This document shows, piece by piece, positions 24,048 through 31,536 of a stretch of DNA of 64,000 bases. The notes under the pieces are model-generated. The model saw only the letters and a list, made by a program, of their open reading frames with translations, was not told the origin of the DNA and made no database searches. The DNA is from a virus. The stretch is taken from positions 1-64,000 of the IMG/VR virus record IMGVR_UViG_3300049001_000044. The stretch is one strand, 5' to 3'. Position 1 is the first letter of the stretch. Each line of letters starts with the position of its first letter. Made by a program: the position numbers and the translations under genes.

Positions 24048-24392
24048 TTAAAATGGAATGTCATTGTCGATCAAATCAGAGATGTCCACTCCATTATCCA
24101 CACATCTCTTTTCTAACTTCTCCACCCTACTCTCCAAACTTTCAATCACGTTGTGAAGGTGGTGCCGGTAGTTCTTGCCATCGTCTGCCGGATTGAAGAC
24201 CTTCTCCCAGAGATTGGCGCGATCATAGAAGATCTTTGCGAACTTCGAATCATTAGTGATGAGGTCAGCGGCGTGGCGAAGATCATAGGCGCATCTCCTG
24301 CCCGCCTTTACTAACAGTTCGACCTGTTCTCTCTGCGCCGCCTCAGGTGAGTAGTCCTCCGGCTTAAAAACTCTGTTGACGTACCAGTTCAT
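24048..24392 (-). CDS. Unknown protein with C-terminal coiled coil
   Basis: 114 residues; heptad-like IESLESRVEKLEKR near 83-97. ATGA overlap with the HD-domain gene upstream. Confidence 0.75.
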   Translation of the reverse strand: MNWYVNRVFKPEDYSPEAAQREQVELLVKAGRRCAYDLRHAADLITNDSKFAKIFYDRANLWEKVFNPADDGKNYRHHLHNVIESLESRVEKLEKRCVDNGVDISDLIDNDIPF

Positions 24393-24820
24393 TTCACCAG
24401 CAGTTGCAGTTGGTTGCTATACTTCTTCACACGATAGGCGGAGTCGGCCATAATCGATTCGGTCAAGTTACAGAGGGTGTCATGGATCTTCACCTCCTTT
24501 GAGTAGTGATACTCCTTGACACGGTAGATGTAGGCGTCGTAGGCTTCGCCTTCCACCTTTGTCAGAGCCACCACAAACTTCGTGATGTCCTTACCCACTG
24601 CCGCCTTCAGTTCTTCTTCGGTCAGATCGGTGTCTTCCAAGATGTCATGAAGGATTGCGACAGCGAGGAGGGCTCGGTTGCCATCACCCCACTTTCGACG
24701 AATGGAATCAACCACTGCGCTGAGGTGGTACATGTAGGGATGGTCGCCATACATCTGGCCGGCGTGCCACTTCTCTGCTAGCGCATAGGCGATGTCAAAT
24801 ACATCACGAGGTTTGGACAT
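24389..24820 (-). CDS. HD-domain hydrolase of the SpoT/MESH1 type
   Basis: 143 residues from MSKPRDVF. YMYHLSAVV, ILHDILEDTDLTEEEL and VVALTKVEG reproduce the H...HD...ED signature of the small alarmone hydrolase (MESH1) and SpoT hydrolase domains at their usual spacing. No synthetase domain is present. The enzyme could break down (p)ppGpp, or another nucleotide, during infection. It lies just after the helicase gene in one operon. Confidence 0.8.
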   Translation of the reverse strand: MSKPRDVFDIAYALAEKWHAGQMYGDHPYMYHLSAVVDSIRRKWGDGNRALLAVAILHDILEDTDLTEEELKAAVGKDITKFVVALTKVEGEAYDAYIYRVKEYHYSKEVKIHDTLCNLTESIMADSAYRVKKYSNQLQLLVK

Positions 24821-24836
24821 GGTATGACTCCTTAGG

Positions 24837-26567
24837 TTAGAGGAACTTGGTGAAGCGCAGATTGAACTCGTCTTTCCAAATGTTGGTGTTGGAGTTGAAG
24901 ATGCGTTGAGCATTCAAATCCAGCACGTAGGTGGTGGCGAAGTCTTCAGCCGATCGGACACTTCGCCCAGCGCCCTGAACCATCTTCATACAGGTGATGG
25001 TGTTGTACAGGTCTGGGTGGTGATCGAGGATGAACTTCATTCGCTTATCGCCAAGCGATGGGAACGGAGCCTTCACCAGAATTTGGAAGCGGGACAGATC
25101 ACCTGGTAAGTCGACACCTTCAAACATGGCCGGTGAAATCAGAACAGCAGGGCCGCCAGTGTAGGCCTTGAACGCAGTCAGAACGTGCTCCAGCTTCTCA
25201 CCTTGGCGATGGTCGAAGAGACGCATCTTACCAGCCTTGACGAGTGGTTCCAGCTCCTGTACGATTTCTTCCGTCAATTTGAAGGAAGGAGTCAAGATGA
25301 TGCCACGCTCACCGTCTTGGATGTGGTGCTTGACGATCTTGGCCGCATTCTTGCGCAGCTTGGCGACGGTTGCTGGGTCCTTCAATGAGGTGAAGTTCAA
25401 AGAGAGCGGATCGAAGAAGACCACTTCCTTGTTCTCTTTCGGGAAGGTAGGATCCAACTTGATGAACTTGGTCCGCTTAGGATCCAGATTCATAGTCTTG
25501 GTGATGAAGGCTTCGGAGATGGTTGCGGACATGAACAGATTGTGGGCTGCGCATTCCAACGCTTCCATCATAGTACCCACGAAGACAGGCTTCACAGTCA
25601 CCGCCTTGTCCTCTTCCTTGTACTCAAAGACGTGAGCATAGCCGTACTTCTCGAAGTCATCGATCTTGCAACCCAAGCCTTCGTACTTCTTCGTGAAGCG
25701 GGACAGCTTGGTGAACTGACCATGATTGCCACTGCGCAGAGCTTTCTCCTGCATCACAGAGCCGCGGGTCTTGGCGTAGGTGTAGACCGAATGCAACGCT
25801 TTCAGGTACGCCTGGTAGTTGGTGTCGTTGATCTTGCCCTTCACACCAACATCAGTCGACAGCTGCTTCAACGTCTTGATAATGGACATGTCGGTGATTT
25901 GGACCATGTCAGCAATCTCTTGCGCCATCTTCTGGATTCCCTTTTGGGAGAAGTGGATGGCGTTGTGCTCGCTAAACAGATCATTGACGAGGTGTGCTTC
26001 GTCCCACACGATCAGATCACGGTCTTCAAACTTGCCCGTGTACATGCGATCGATGAAGTAGTAGGAGTAGTTCGTCGCGAGGTGACGAGCCGCGTTGCGC
26101 TTATCCTTGATGTGCTTGTACTCGCACTTGGCGCACTCGCTATCCAGAATGGATTGGAACTCGGATGCGTGCTGGACCATGGTGTACCAGGCACAGGCAT
26201 CGGCAGTCTCGGTCTGTTCTTCAGTGCTAAGAGCGGAACACTCGTAGTTGTTCGCACCCTTGATCATGATGAAGTCGTTCTTCAACCCACCGAAAGTTCC
26301 CTCATACTGCTTGGCGAGGACGTTCGTTGCAGTGAGGGAGATGCTGGACTTGGACTGCTCCAGATTGTTCTTCAGGGCAGATAGGGTGTCTGCTGTGACC
26401 GCACCGATGATCGACTTACCAGTACCAGTCGATGCGTTCAAGATGACATTCACCATCTTTTCGTCGATGAAAGCAACCAACACTTCGTTCACTGCTTCGA
26501 CTTGGCCAGCGCGAGGAGTGAATTTCAATCGCTCGAATGCCGCCAAAATTTGCTTTTCGTATTTCAT
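24837..26567 (-). CDS. DinG/XPD-type superfamily 2 helicase
   Basis: 576 residues from the ATG at 26567 (ATGA overlap with 26564). Walker A STGTGKS near 46-52, VWDEAHL (DEAH box) near 190, MSATIS, and GAGRSVRS (motif VI) near the end. Four cysteines between about 100 and 150 (ECSAL, DACAW, ECAKCEY) could hold an iron-sulphur cluster as in XPD and DinG. Unwinds DNA or R-loops; role in replication or recombination is likely. Confidence 0.88.
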   Translation of the reverse strand: MKYEKQILAAFERLKFTPRAGQVEAVNEVLVAFIDEKMVNVILNASTGTGKSIIGAVTADTLSALKNNLEQSKSSISLTATNVLAKQYEGTFGGLKNDFIMIKGANNYECSALSTEEQTETADACAWYTMVQHASEFQSILDSECAKCEYKHIKDKRNAARHLATNYSYYFIDRMYTGKFEDRDLIVWDEAHLVNDLFSEHNAIHFSQKGIQKMAQEIADMVQITDMSIIKTLKQLSTDVGVKGKINDTNYQAYLKALHSVYTYAKTRGSVMQEKALRSGNHGQFTKLSRFTKKYEGLGCKIDDFEKYGYAHVFEYKEEDKAVTVKPVFVGTMMEALECAAHNLFMSATISEAFITKTMNLDPKRTKFIKLDPTFPKENKEVVFFDPLSLNFTSLKDPATVAKLRKNAAKIVKHHIQDGERGIILTPSFKLTEEIVQELEPLVKAGKMRLFDHRQGEKLEHVLTAFKAYTGGPAVLISPAMFEGVDLPGDLSRFQILVKAPFPSLGDKRMKFILDHHPDLYNTITCMKMVQGAGRSVRSAEDFATTYVLDLNAQRIFNSNTNIWKDEFNLRFTKFL

Positions 26568-27205
26568 TGCCACCTTAGGAAGTATGCGTCAACGTCTTCG
26601 AGATGGTCATGCATCTCTTTGGCCTTTCGCTCGGCCTCTGCTGAAGTTTCAGCGATGACTTCGATCTCTTGGCTGAAGAGGGCAGCTAAGAATTCTTCTT
26701 CGCTCACGTCAATCAACTCTTCAACACCCCTAGACCAGCCATCGACTTTGACGATTGCAGTGCGTTCGATTTTAGGGAGGGTTTGTAAGTCTATTGTACT
26801 ACCAAAGTGCTTCGCAACAAAACTGCGCATCGCCGCTTCAGGACCTGTGTTACCATCGCACTCATGCAGAACATCGTCCCCATCATCGTCAGGGTAGTAG
26901 GCCCACGAATAGGGTTCTTCGCCATTCGACTTGTCGCTGTACATGACACAGATCCGTTCCTTCTCGATGATAGGTCCAGCAAGTTCCCAATCCTTGGTAG
27001 GTTGGTAAAAGCGGAACATGCAGCTATGATCAGATGGGAAGACGTTCGCTGGACCTTCAGGGGAGAAGGGCAAGCGCTGAGCGACGAACTCTTGCCCATC
27101 CCTACTCTTGTAAATCTCCACCTCAACGCCCTCCAGCTTTGCAACCAGAAGATCGATGTTTTGGTTTGTGAGTCGCTGAGTTTGCGCTTTCAATTCGGCT
27201 CCCAT
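26564..27205 (-). CDS. Unknown protein
   Basis: 213 residues from ATG 27205, overlapping the preceding gene by 16 bases. Contains YYPDDDGDD and an acidic C-terminal helix. The start is the first ATG that does not lie deep in its neighbour. No family recognised. Confidence 0.7.
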   Translation of the reverse strand: MGAELKAQTQRLTNQNIDLLVAKLEGVEVEIYKSRDGQEFVAQRLPFSPEGPANVFPSDHSCMFRFYQPTKDWELAGPIIEKERICVMYSDKSNGEEPYSWAYYPDDDGDDVLHECDGNTGPEAAMRSFVAKHFGSTIDLQTLPKIERTAIVKVDGWSRGVEELIDVSEEEFLAALFSQEIEVIAETSAEAERKAKEMHDHLEDVDAYFLRWQ

Positions 27206-27402
27206 CCTCTTTCGTCGTAGTCGTAGGTCACTAGCTTCGAGTGACGTGTTAGTCGCCAATCATAAGTAAGCAACATTTGGACGGCCTCTTCTACATCTCC
27301 CTTGCTGATGTAGAGGGCCTTCTTGCATTCCATCATGGGAGCATCGGTCCTTTCGCGGACTTGCTTCACCACTTCTGGTGTTACGAAAGGACCCTTCTCC
27401 AT
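27190..27402 (-). CDS. EF-Ts N-terminal (UBA/TS-N) domain protein
   Basis: 70 residues. Residues 8-45 read VTPEVVKQVRERTDAPMMEC, then KKAL and GDVEEAVQMLL, which follow the first domain of elongation factor Ts. The rest of EF-Ts (core and dimerisation parts) is absent. In EF-Ts this domain touches the G domain of EF-Tu. The protein may bind host EF-Tu; Q-beta replicase shows that phages do recruit EF-Tu/EF-Ts. Confidence 0.85.
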   Translation of the reverse strand: MEKGPFVTPEVVKQVRERTDAPMMECKKALYISKGDVEEAVQMLLTYDWRLTRHSKLVTYDYDERGWEPN

Positions 27403-27602
27403 TAGACGAGTTCCTCGACGACGTTCAGGTACTGCATGATCTGTTCGTAGCCCGCTTCTGGGTCTTCCAGATTGTCGAGCACGTGAATGACATCGTCAGT
27501 GACGACATTGAGATAGCCCTTGTTATCGATGTAGACTTGGGTGATCGCATCGATGCGAACAAGTTGGGTAGGGCCGAGCTTGATGAAGTCTGGTTGTTCC
27601 AT
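27402..27602 (-). CDS. Unknown small protein
   Basis: 66 residues from the ATG at 27602 behind AAAGG. Acidic; its TAA overlaps the ATG of the EF-Ts-like gene (TAATG). No family recognised. Confidence 0.72.
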   Translation of the reverse strand: MEQPDFIKLGPTQLVRIDAITQVYIDNKGYLNVVTDDVIHVLDNLEDPEAGYEQIMQYLNVVEELV

Positions 27603-27603
27603 T

Positions 27604-27726
27604 TTATGCCTTTGATTTGGGAATGTAGTAGATGACGAAGCCATGAGGATGAACGCATTTGCGAAAGTCGTCCAGGTTCGCTGGCTCTTTTCGTAGTTCT
27701 TCTGCAGGAGGAATCTTGATGTTCAC
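27604..27726 (-). CDS. Tiny protein of 40 residues (GTG start)
   Basis: GTG at 27726 overlaps the stop of the dCMP hydroxymethylase as GTGA; the stop is two bases before the next gene's ATG. Product: MNIKIPPAEELRKEP..., ending HPHGFVIYYIPKSKA. It fills a gap of otherwise empty coding strand exactly. Unrecognised. Confidence 0.68.
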   Translation of the reverse strand: MNIKIPPAEELRKEPANLDDFRKCVHPHGFVIYYIPKSKA

Positions 27727-28475
27727 TTTGCGTGGCCCACGGGATCAACGAGGTGGTAGTGACGAGCGTAAACGTGGAGAGAACCGACTTGCCAGATCAG
27801 ATCACCAACCTCGACGTTCAGTTCTGCTGCGAGCTTCTCTTGCACGTGGCGTTGCCATGCACGATCGTTCTTGTAGCCGAAGACTGCGTCATTCGAGCGC
27901 ATGTTCACGATCGATATCAGCTTACCACCACGAATGAGGTACTGAACTGTGTTGGTGCACATGAAGTCAGAGCGGCCGTTCAGGTTGTAGTCCAGCCACA
28001 TCGAAGGACGAGTGTAGATGGCGATGGCACGGCGTGACTCTGGATTTTTCTTCAGCTCTTGAACGACTTGTTCATACTGCGAAGGGGCCAGAGACAGGAG
28101 ACGAGTGGAAGCGCTGGTCTCACGTGCTTCATACTCATTCATCATGAAGCCGTTCTCATGCGAGTAGAGGGTCCAGCCGTAGTTGGAGTTGATGAAGCCA
28201 TCTTTGTCAGCGACGGCTTTCCAAATCTGTGGAGCACCACCAGGGATGTCATTGACGTTCAGCGACATGGAGTTGTACCACGCCTCTTCACGTGCGACAT
28301 AGTCCCAGTTCACTTCACCGAAGATCGCTTCCTCATCAGCGAGAAACGTTGCACCGACAATTTCGATGGTGGTGTTGCCAGTCAGGGAAGTCATGCTACC
28401 TTCTCTGTTGACAGATGTGAACTGACCTGCTGCGAGCAGGTCTTCAAATTGCTTGCGGATATCTTTGGTTTGCAT
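27723..28475 (-). CDS. dCMP hydroxymethylase (T4 gp42 type)
   Basis: 250 residues. IEIVGATFLADE, INSNYGWTLYS, SRRAIAIYTRPSMWLDYN, DFMCTNTVQYLIR, VVNMRSND-like NMRSNDAVFGYKND and SLHVYARHYHLVD match T4 gp42 almost segment by segment, and differ from thymidylate synthase at the places where gp42 does. Catalytic Cys is in FMCTNT (residue 173). It makes 5-hydroxymethyl-dCMP from dCMP and methylene-tetrahydrofolate, so the phage should carry modified cytosine. DHFR (38422) would recycle folate only if thymidylate synthase is also present. Confidence 0.95.
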   Translation of the reverse strand: MQTKDIRKQFEDLLAAGQFTSVNREGSMTSLTGNTTIEIVGATFLADEEAIFGEVNWDYVAREEAWYNSMSLNVNDIPGGAPQIWKAVADKDGFINSNYGWTLYSHENGFMMNEYEARETSASTRLLSLAPSQYEQVVQELKKNPESRRAIAIYTRPSMWLDYNLNGRSDFMCTNTVQYLIRGGKLISIVNMRSNDAVFGYKNDRAWQRHVQEKLAAELNVEVGDLIWQVGSLHVYARHYHLVDPVGHAK

Positions 28476-28548
28476 TTTTGAGAATGGAATTGAAAGAGAT
28501 ACTTATGAAGCGTTCCATTCATCGTGGTGGCCCAGGACGGGCCAGTCA

Positions 28549-28767
28549 TCAGAGACGTTTGAGTTCGTCGGAGTGAACGCACCCCTGCACAATGACGGAG
28601 GGGTCAGTAGTGCATTTTAACTCGATGTGATCGTAGTGGTAAACTCCTACCACTTCAAAGTGATGACCCTTGTAGGCGTCGTAGTATGGAGTGTAGGGTG
28701 CTTCGAACACTTTGGATCGGAAGCACACATTCATCCCCACACCAATGTGTGGAGTAGCGGAGTTCAT
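28549..28767 (-). CDS. Unknown small beta-rich protein
   Basis: 72 residues; HHFEVVGVYHYDHIELKC looks like a small barrel. ATGA overlap with 28764. Unrecognised. Confidence 0.72.
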   Translation of the reverse strand: MNSATPHIGVGMNVCFRSKVFEAPYTPYYDAYKGHHFEVVGVYHYDHIELKCTTDPSVIVQGCVHSDELKRL

Positions 28768-28985
28768 GAGTCTGGAGTTGTGTAGAAAGGAGGGACGAAG
28801 CGGGCGTTGAATGCTACGATTGCTGCATCAGCGACTTGGGTTGCGACATAGCTGTCCCGGCCGTGGTTGACCGCCGCGGTGAATGTGTTCGCCCACAAAT
28901 CCTGTTGCGTCTTCTGTAGCTCACTCATCGAGCGGGTCTGGCCATTGAAGTTGGGATGGCTGAGAAATTTTGCTTGATCAATCAT
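28764..28985 (-). CDS. Unknown small protein
   Basis: 73 residues from the ATG at 28985 (ATGA overlap with the membrane protein gene). Helical, alanine-rich. Unrecognised. Confidence 0.72.
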   Translation of the reverse strand: MIDQAKFLSHPNFNGQTRSMSELQKTQQDLWANTFTAAVNHGRDSYVATQVADAAIVAFNARFVPPFYTTPDS

Positions 28986-29176
28986 CTTGTAATCCCATCC
29001 CAATCATCGCCGTTCGGCGCGCGGCAAAGACTGTTGAAAACCCCATACATCACGAAGATAATCAGGGCGAGCAGGAGACCAACAGCGATGAACTTAATGG
29101 CCGTGAACCCAACCCAAGCAATGCAGATCAGGGCGAAGACGATCACGAGGGAAGCGATGATGGACTTTAGCCGCAC
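28982..29176 (-). CDS. Small two-helix membrane protein
   Basis: 64 residues with two hydrophobic helices (about 6-25 and 28-50) and a short charged tail. Could be a holin-like or envelope protein; nothing decides this. Confidence 0.72.
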   Translation of the reverse strand: MRLKSIIASLVIVFALICIAWVGFTAIKFIAVGLLLALIIFVMYGVFNSLCRAPNGDDWDGITR

Positions 29177-29463
29177 TTCTTCACCTCTTTAACCTTCGTC
29201 ACCGACTTCTTCGTCGGATTGAAGCTGCCTTGGTAGAAGCGCGTGTTGGATTCCAGCACTTTGCCTTCTACCGCATCTTCCTTGGCGAGGATCTGGGTGG
29301 AGCAGGTTTCTCCCAGCTTGTCCTTGATATGGGACCACGGCGAGAGCGACCAGCGGGAGAGCTTGTTGCAGACCTTCACTTCGCAATAGCCAGGTGGCGG
29401 AGTTGCAGCGAAGGTCTGAGTGGAGATGAGAGTTGCGATCAGCAGCAGAATGGTCTTCTTCAT
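29167..29463 (-). CDS. Periplasmic protein with signal peptide
   Basis: 98 residues. MKKTILLLIATLISTQTFAA is a standard signal peptide with cleavage near A-A. The mature part has four cysteines, likely two disulphides. Its ribosome site (GAGG) lies in one arm of the perfect hairpin at 29466-29505. Confidence 0.8.
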   Translation of the reverse strand: MKKTILLLIATLISTQTFAATPPPGYCEVKVCNKLSRWSLSPWSHIKDKLGETCSTQILAKEDAVEGKVLESNTRFYQGSFNPTKKSVTKVKEVKKCG

Positions 29464-29465
29464 AA

Positions 29466-29505
29466 GCACCTCAAGTTAGAGTAAGTATATTCTAACTTGA
29501 GGTGC
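29466..29505 (-). promoter_or_regulatory. Perfect 15-bp hairpin covering a ribosome site
   Basis: GCACCTCAAGTTAGA (29466-29480), 10-base loop, TCTAACTTGAGGTGC (29491-29505). It lies between the stop of 29519 and the ATG of 29463. As RNA it would hide the GAGG of the periplasmic gene, or end the late transcript. Confidence 0.6.
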
Positions 29506-29518
29506 ATCTCAGTAAAAC

Positions 29519-30535
29519 TTAGACCTCTACTTTCTTGCTTAGCTCGTGGTCCTTCTGCACTTTGTCACGGAGGATGGTGAGGAACTTGACAAGCTTGTCC
29601 TCATTGAAGTCGAGAAGATCATAGCGCTTGATTGCGATGTATGGGCCTTCGAACCAAATTTCGTTGTTGCTATCTGCATCAGGATCAACGGGTAGGTTCT
29701 GAAGTGTATGAGCAGATGCTTCGAAGTCTGCAGGTTTGATGTCGTCGAGGAACTCTCCAACTAGTGAATAGCCTTGGCTTTCCACTTCCTCATAGAGTCG
29801 ATCAAACATCTGATGAACTGGCCAGCCGATATCACCAGCCTTCATGCCAATCTTATTCATTCGCTTTGCGAATGTGTCAGAAAAGCGGACAGCCATCTCG
29901 AAGGACCCACCATTCAATCTGTCCGTCACTGGCTCTTTGAGTAGAGCGAGCGTGTTGGTTTGAGTTGCGACTTCGATGAAAGTGTTGCGCAATTTACTGC
30001 TCTCGTTCCCATCTTGGTAGTGCTCGCGAGCATTCGAAATCGACGCATAAAGTAAGGTACCAACAGAGCGAAGATTCTGTTCGGTTCTAAATGCTTTCGA
30101 GCCAATGTCTGCTTCATTCACGTCGTAGGGCATGTAACCGAAAAGGTTAGGATGATCAGCCGGAATAATCAGAGCGGAGTCACTGCCGAATTTTCCAATG
30201 TGATTTCTACTTTGAGTGGCGAAGTAGCTTCGCTTGCGATTTGGGAAACCTTTCCACTTCGAGATGACATTCAGAATAGTGCTATCCCCCGTTACTGATT
30301 CACGGTCAGAAGTACGGCCAGCGAAATGATATAAGCCGACGTCATAGCGATCAGCGATGGTGAAGTCGTCCTCGTCGCTCTCAAATTCGACGAATGAATT
30401 TCCAAGCTTCTTGCCGTCTTGGAAGTACATGCCTCTCCACAGGAATAGCTTACGCTCAATCATAGTGTTTAAACTGTGGAGAAAACCGTCGAAGGTGATG
30501 CCGTTGTTCTCCATCAGGTATTGTTTAAATCTCAT
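29519..30535 (-). CDS. ADP-ribosyltransferase-like protein with capsid-targeting leader (copy A)
   Basis: 338 residues. Starts MRFKQYLMEN (L-M-E leader). Then IERKLFLWRGM, GFPNRKRSYFATQS and FGYMPYDVNEAD, a spacing that recalls the R...S/T-x-S/T...E triad of ADP-ribosyltransferases. The same three segments occur in copy B. T4 Alt is a packaged, injected ADP-ribosyltransferase that modifies host RNA polymerase; these may be its functional counterparts. Function rests on motif reading only. Confidence 0.68.
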   Translation of the reverse strand: MRFKQYLMENNGITFDGFLHSLNTMIERKLFLWRGMYFQDGKKLGNSFVEFESDEDDFTIADRYDVGLYHFAGRTSDRESVTGDSTILNVISKWKGFPNRKRSYFATQSRNHIGKFGSDSALIIPADHPNLFGYMPYDVNEADIGSKAFRTEQNLRSVGTLLYASISNAREHYQDGNESSKLRNTFIEVATQTNTLALLKEPVTDRLNGGSFEMAVRFSDTFAKRMNKIGMKAGDIGWPVHQMFDRLYEEVESQGYSLVGEFLDDIKPADFEASAHTLQNLPVDPDADSNNEIWFEGPYIAIKRYDLLDFNEDKLVKFLTILRDKVQKDHELSKKVEV

Positions 30536-31536
30536 GCTTTGTTTCTCAATTCTTTCAATACCGTGACGACGTCTGCTCTATCAAAGTGACGACCGCTTAA
30601 AGGCATTTCCACGAAGAGGAAGTCGCCAACAAACCAAATCTCAGACGCAGTATCTTTCACAGGGATTTGTTCAAGCGAGGTGAAGGCCTTTGCCTTGTAC
30701 TTTTCAGGTGACACACTCTTGAAGACGTCTACGATACTGGCCAAACCTTCTGCCTCCATGTGCTCCTTCAGTGCTGCAATGCTATCAAGTAGTCGGTCAG
30801 AATAGATGGTATCTCTTTCCATCTTTTTCAGCTTGTCGTAATAGCGTATGGCCCAATCAACAAGTTCGGCCACGTTCATTACCTTCTTACCGAAGTTCAT
30901 TCGATAGACTGCAAGACTGTCAATCTCTTCTACACCATAATCCGTTTTGGCGTCGAGAAGGCGAAGCCTAAACTCATTGCTCTTCTCCATGTTAGCGATT
31001 GCCATTGTGAAGTCAGACAGAAGGTTCTGTACGCCTGCCATGACCTTTTCTACTTTGGCGCGATGCTGAGCGGGTGCGCTTTTTGCTTTGCTCTCGTTGA
31101 AGTCAGTGGGTGAGTAGCCGTACAAGTCTACATTGTCGGCGGGAATGACGGCACCGAACTTACCAAACATATCTGTATGGGCGGTCTTTTGGGTAGTAAA
31201 GGTTGACAGTCGTCTGTTTGGGAATCCCTCCCACATTGATCCCAAGTCCAAGAAGACGTTCGAACCGATCTTCGACATGCGAGGTTCTTTACGAGCAGGA
31301 TAATCAAAGACCGACACATCAAACGTCCAGCCCTTTTGTTCGATAGGGTTTCCAGTGGTGATATCGACTGGCCCGCCTGTAGTAGGGATGGTGACGCGAT
31401 AATCGCCAACCTTAAATTTGTCTTCTGTTCGCATACCCCTAAACAGGGCAAGATTGCGCTCGATCATAAGGTCGAGATTCTTGCGGTACTTGGCAAGAGG
31501 GTTGCTTGATTCCGTCAGATAGGTTTTGAATCTCAT
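30532..31536 (-). CDS. ADP-ribosyltransferase-like protein with capsid-targeting leader (copy B)
   Basis: 334 residues. Starts MRFKTYLTES (L-T-E leader). IERNLALFRGM, GFPNRRLSTFTTQ and YGYSPTDFNES line up with copy A; STFTT is a good STS-like motif. ATGA overlaps on both sides make a three-gene late unit with 31533. The two copies differ in the remaining sequence, so they probably modify different targets. Confidence 0.7.
   Translation of the reverse strand: MRFKTYLTESSNPLAKYRKNLDLMIERNLALFRGMRTEDKFKVGDYRVTIPTTGGPVDITTGNPIEQKGWTFDVSVFDYPARKEPRMSKIGSNVFLDLGSMWEGFPNRRLSTFTTQKTAHTDMFGKFGAVIPADNVDLYGYSPTDFNESKAKSAPAQHRAKVEKVMAGVQNLLSDFTMAIANMEKSNEFRLRLLDAKTDYGVEEIDSLAVYRMNFGKKVMNVAELVDWAIRYYDKLKKMERDTIYSDRLLDSIAALKEHMEAEGLASIVDVFKSVSPEKYKAKAFTSLEQIPVKDTASEIWFVGDFLFVEMPLSGRHFDRADVVTVLKELRNKA

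Noticed and set aside
24837-26567. Terminase or primase-helicase reading of the 576-residue ATPase
   Set aside because: The DEAH box, GAGRSVRS motif VI and four central cysteines fit the DinG/XPD group; no nuclease or primase motifs are present.
27723-28475. Ordinary thymidylate synthase
   Set aside because: The blocks IEIVGATFLADE, TRPSMWLDYN and NMRSND-VFGYKND are those of T4-type dCMP hydroxymethylase, not of ThyA (which has PPC-x-x-x-Q and RSxDVFLGLPFN).
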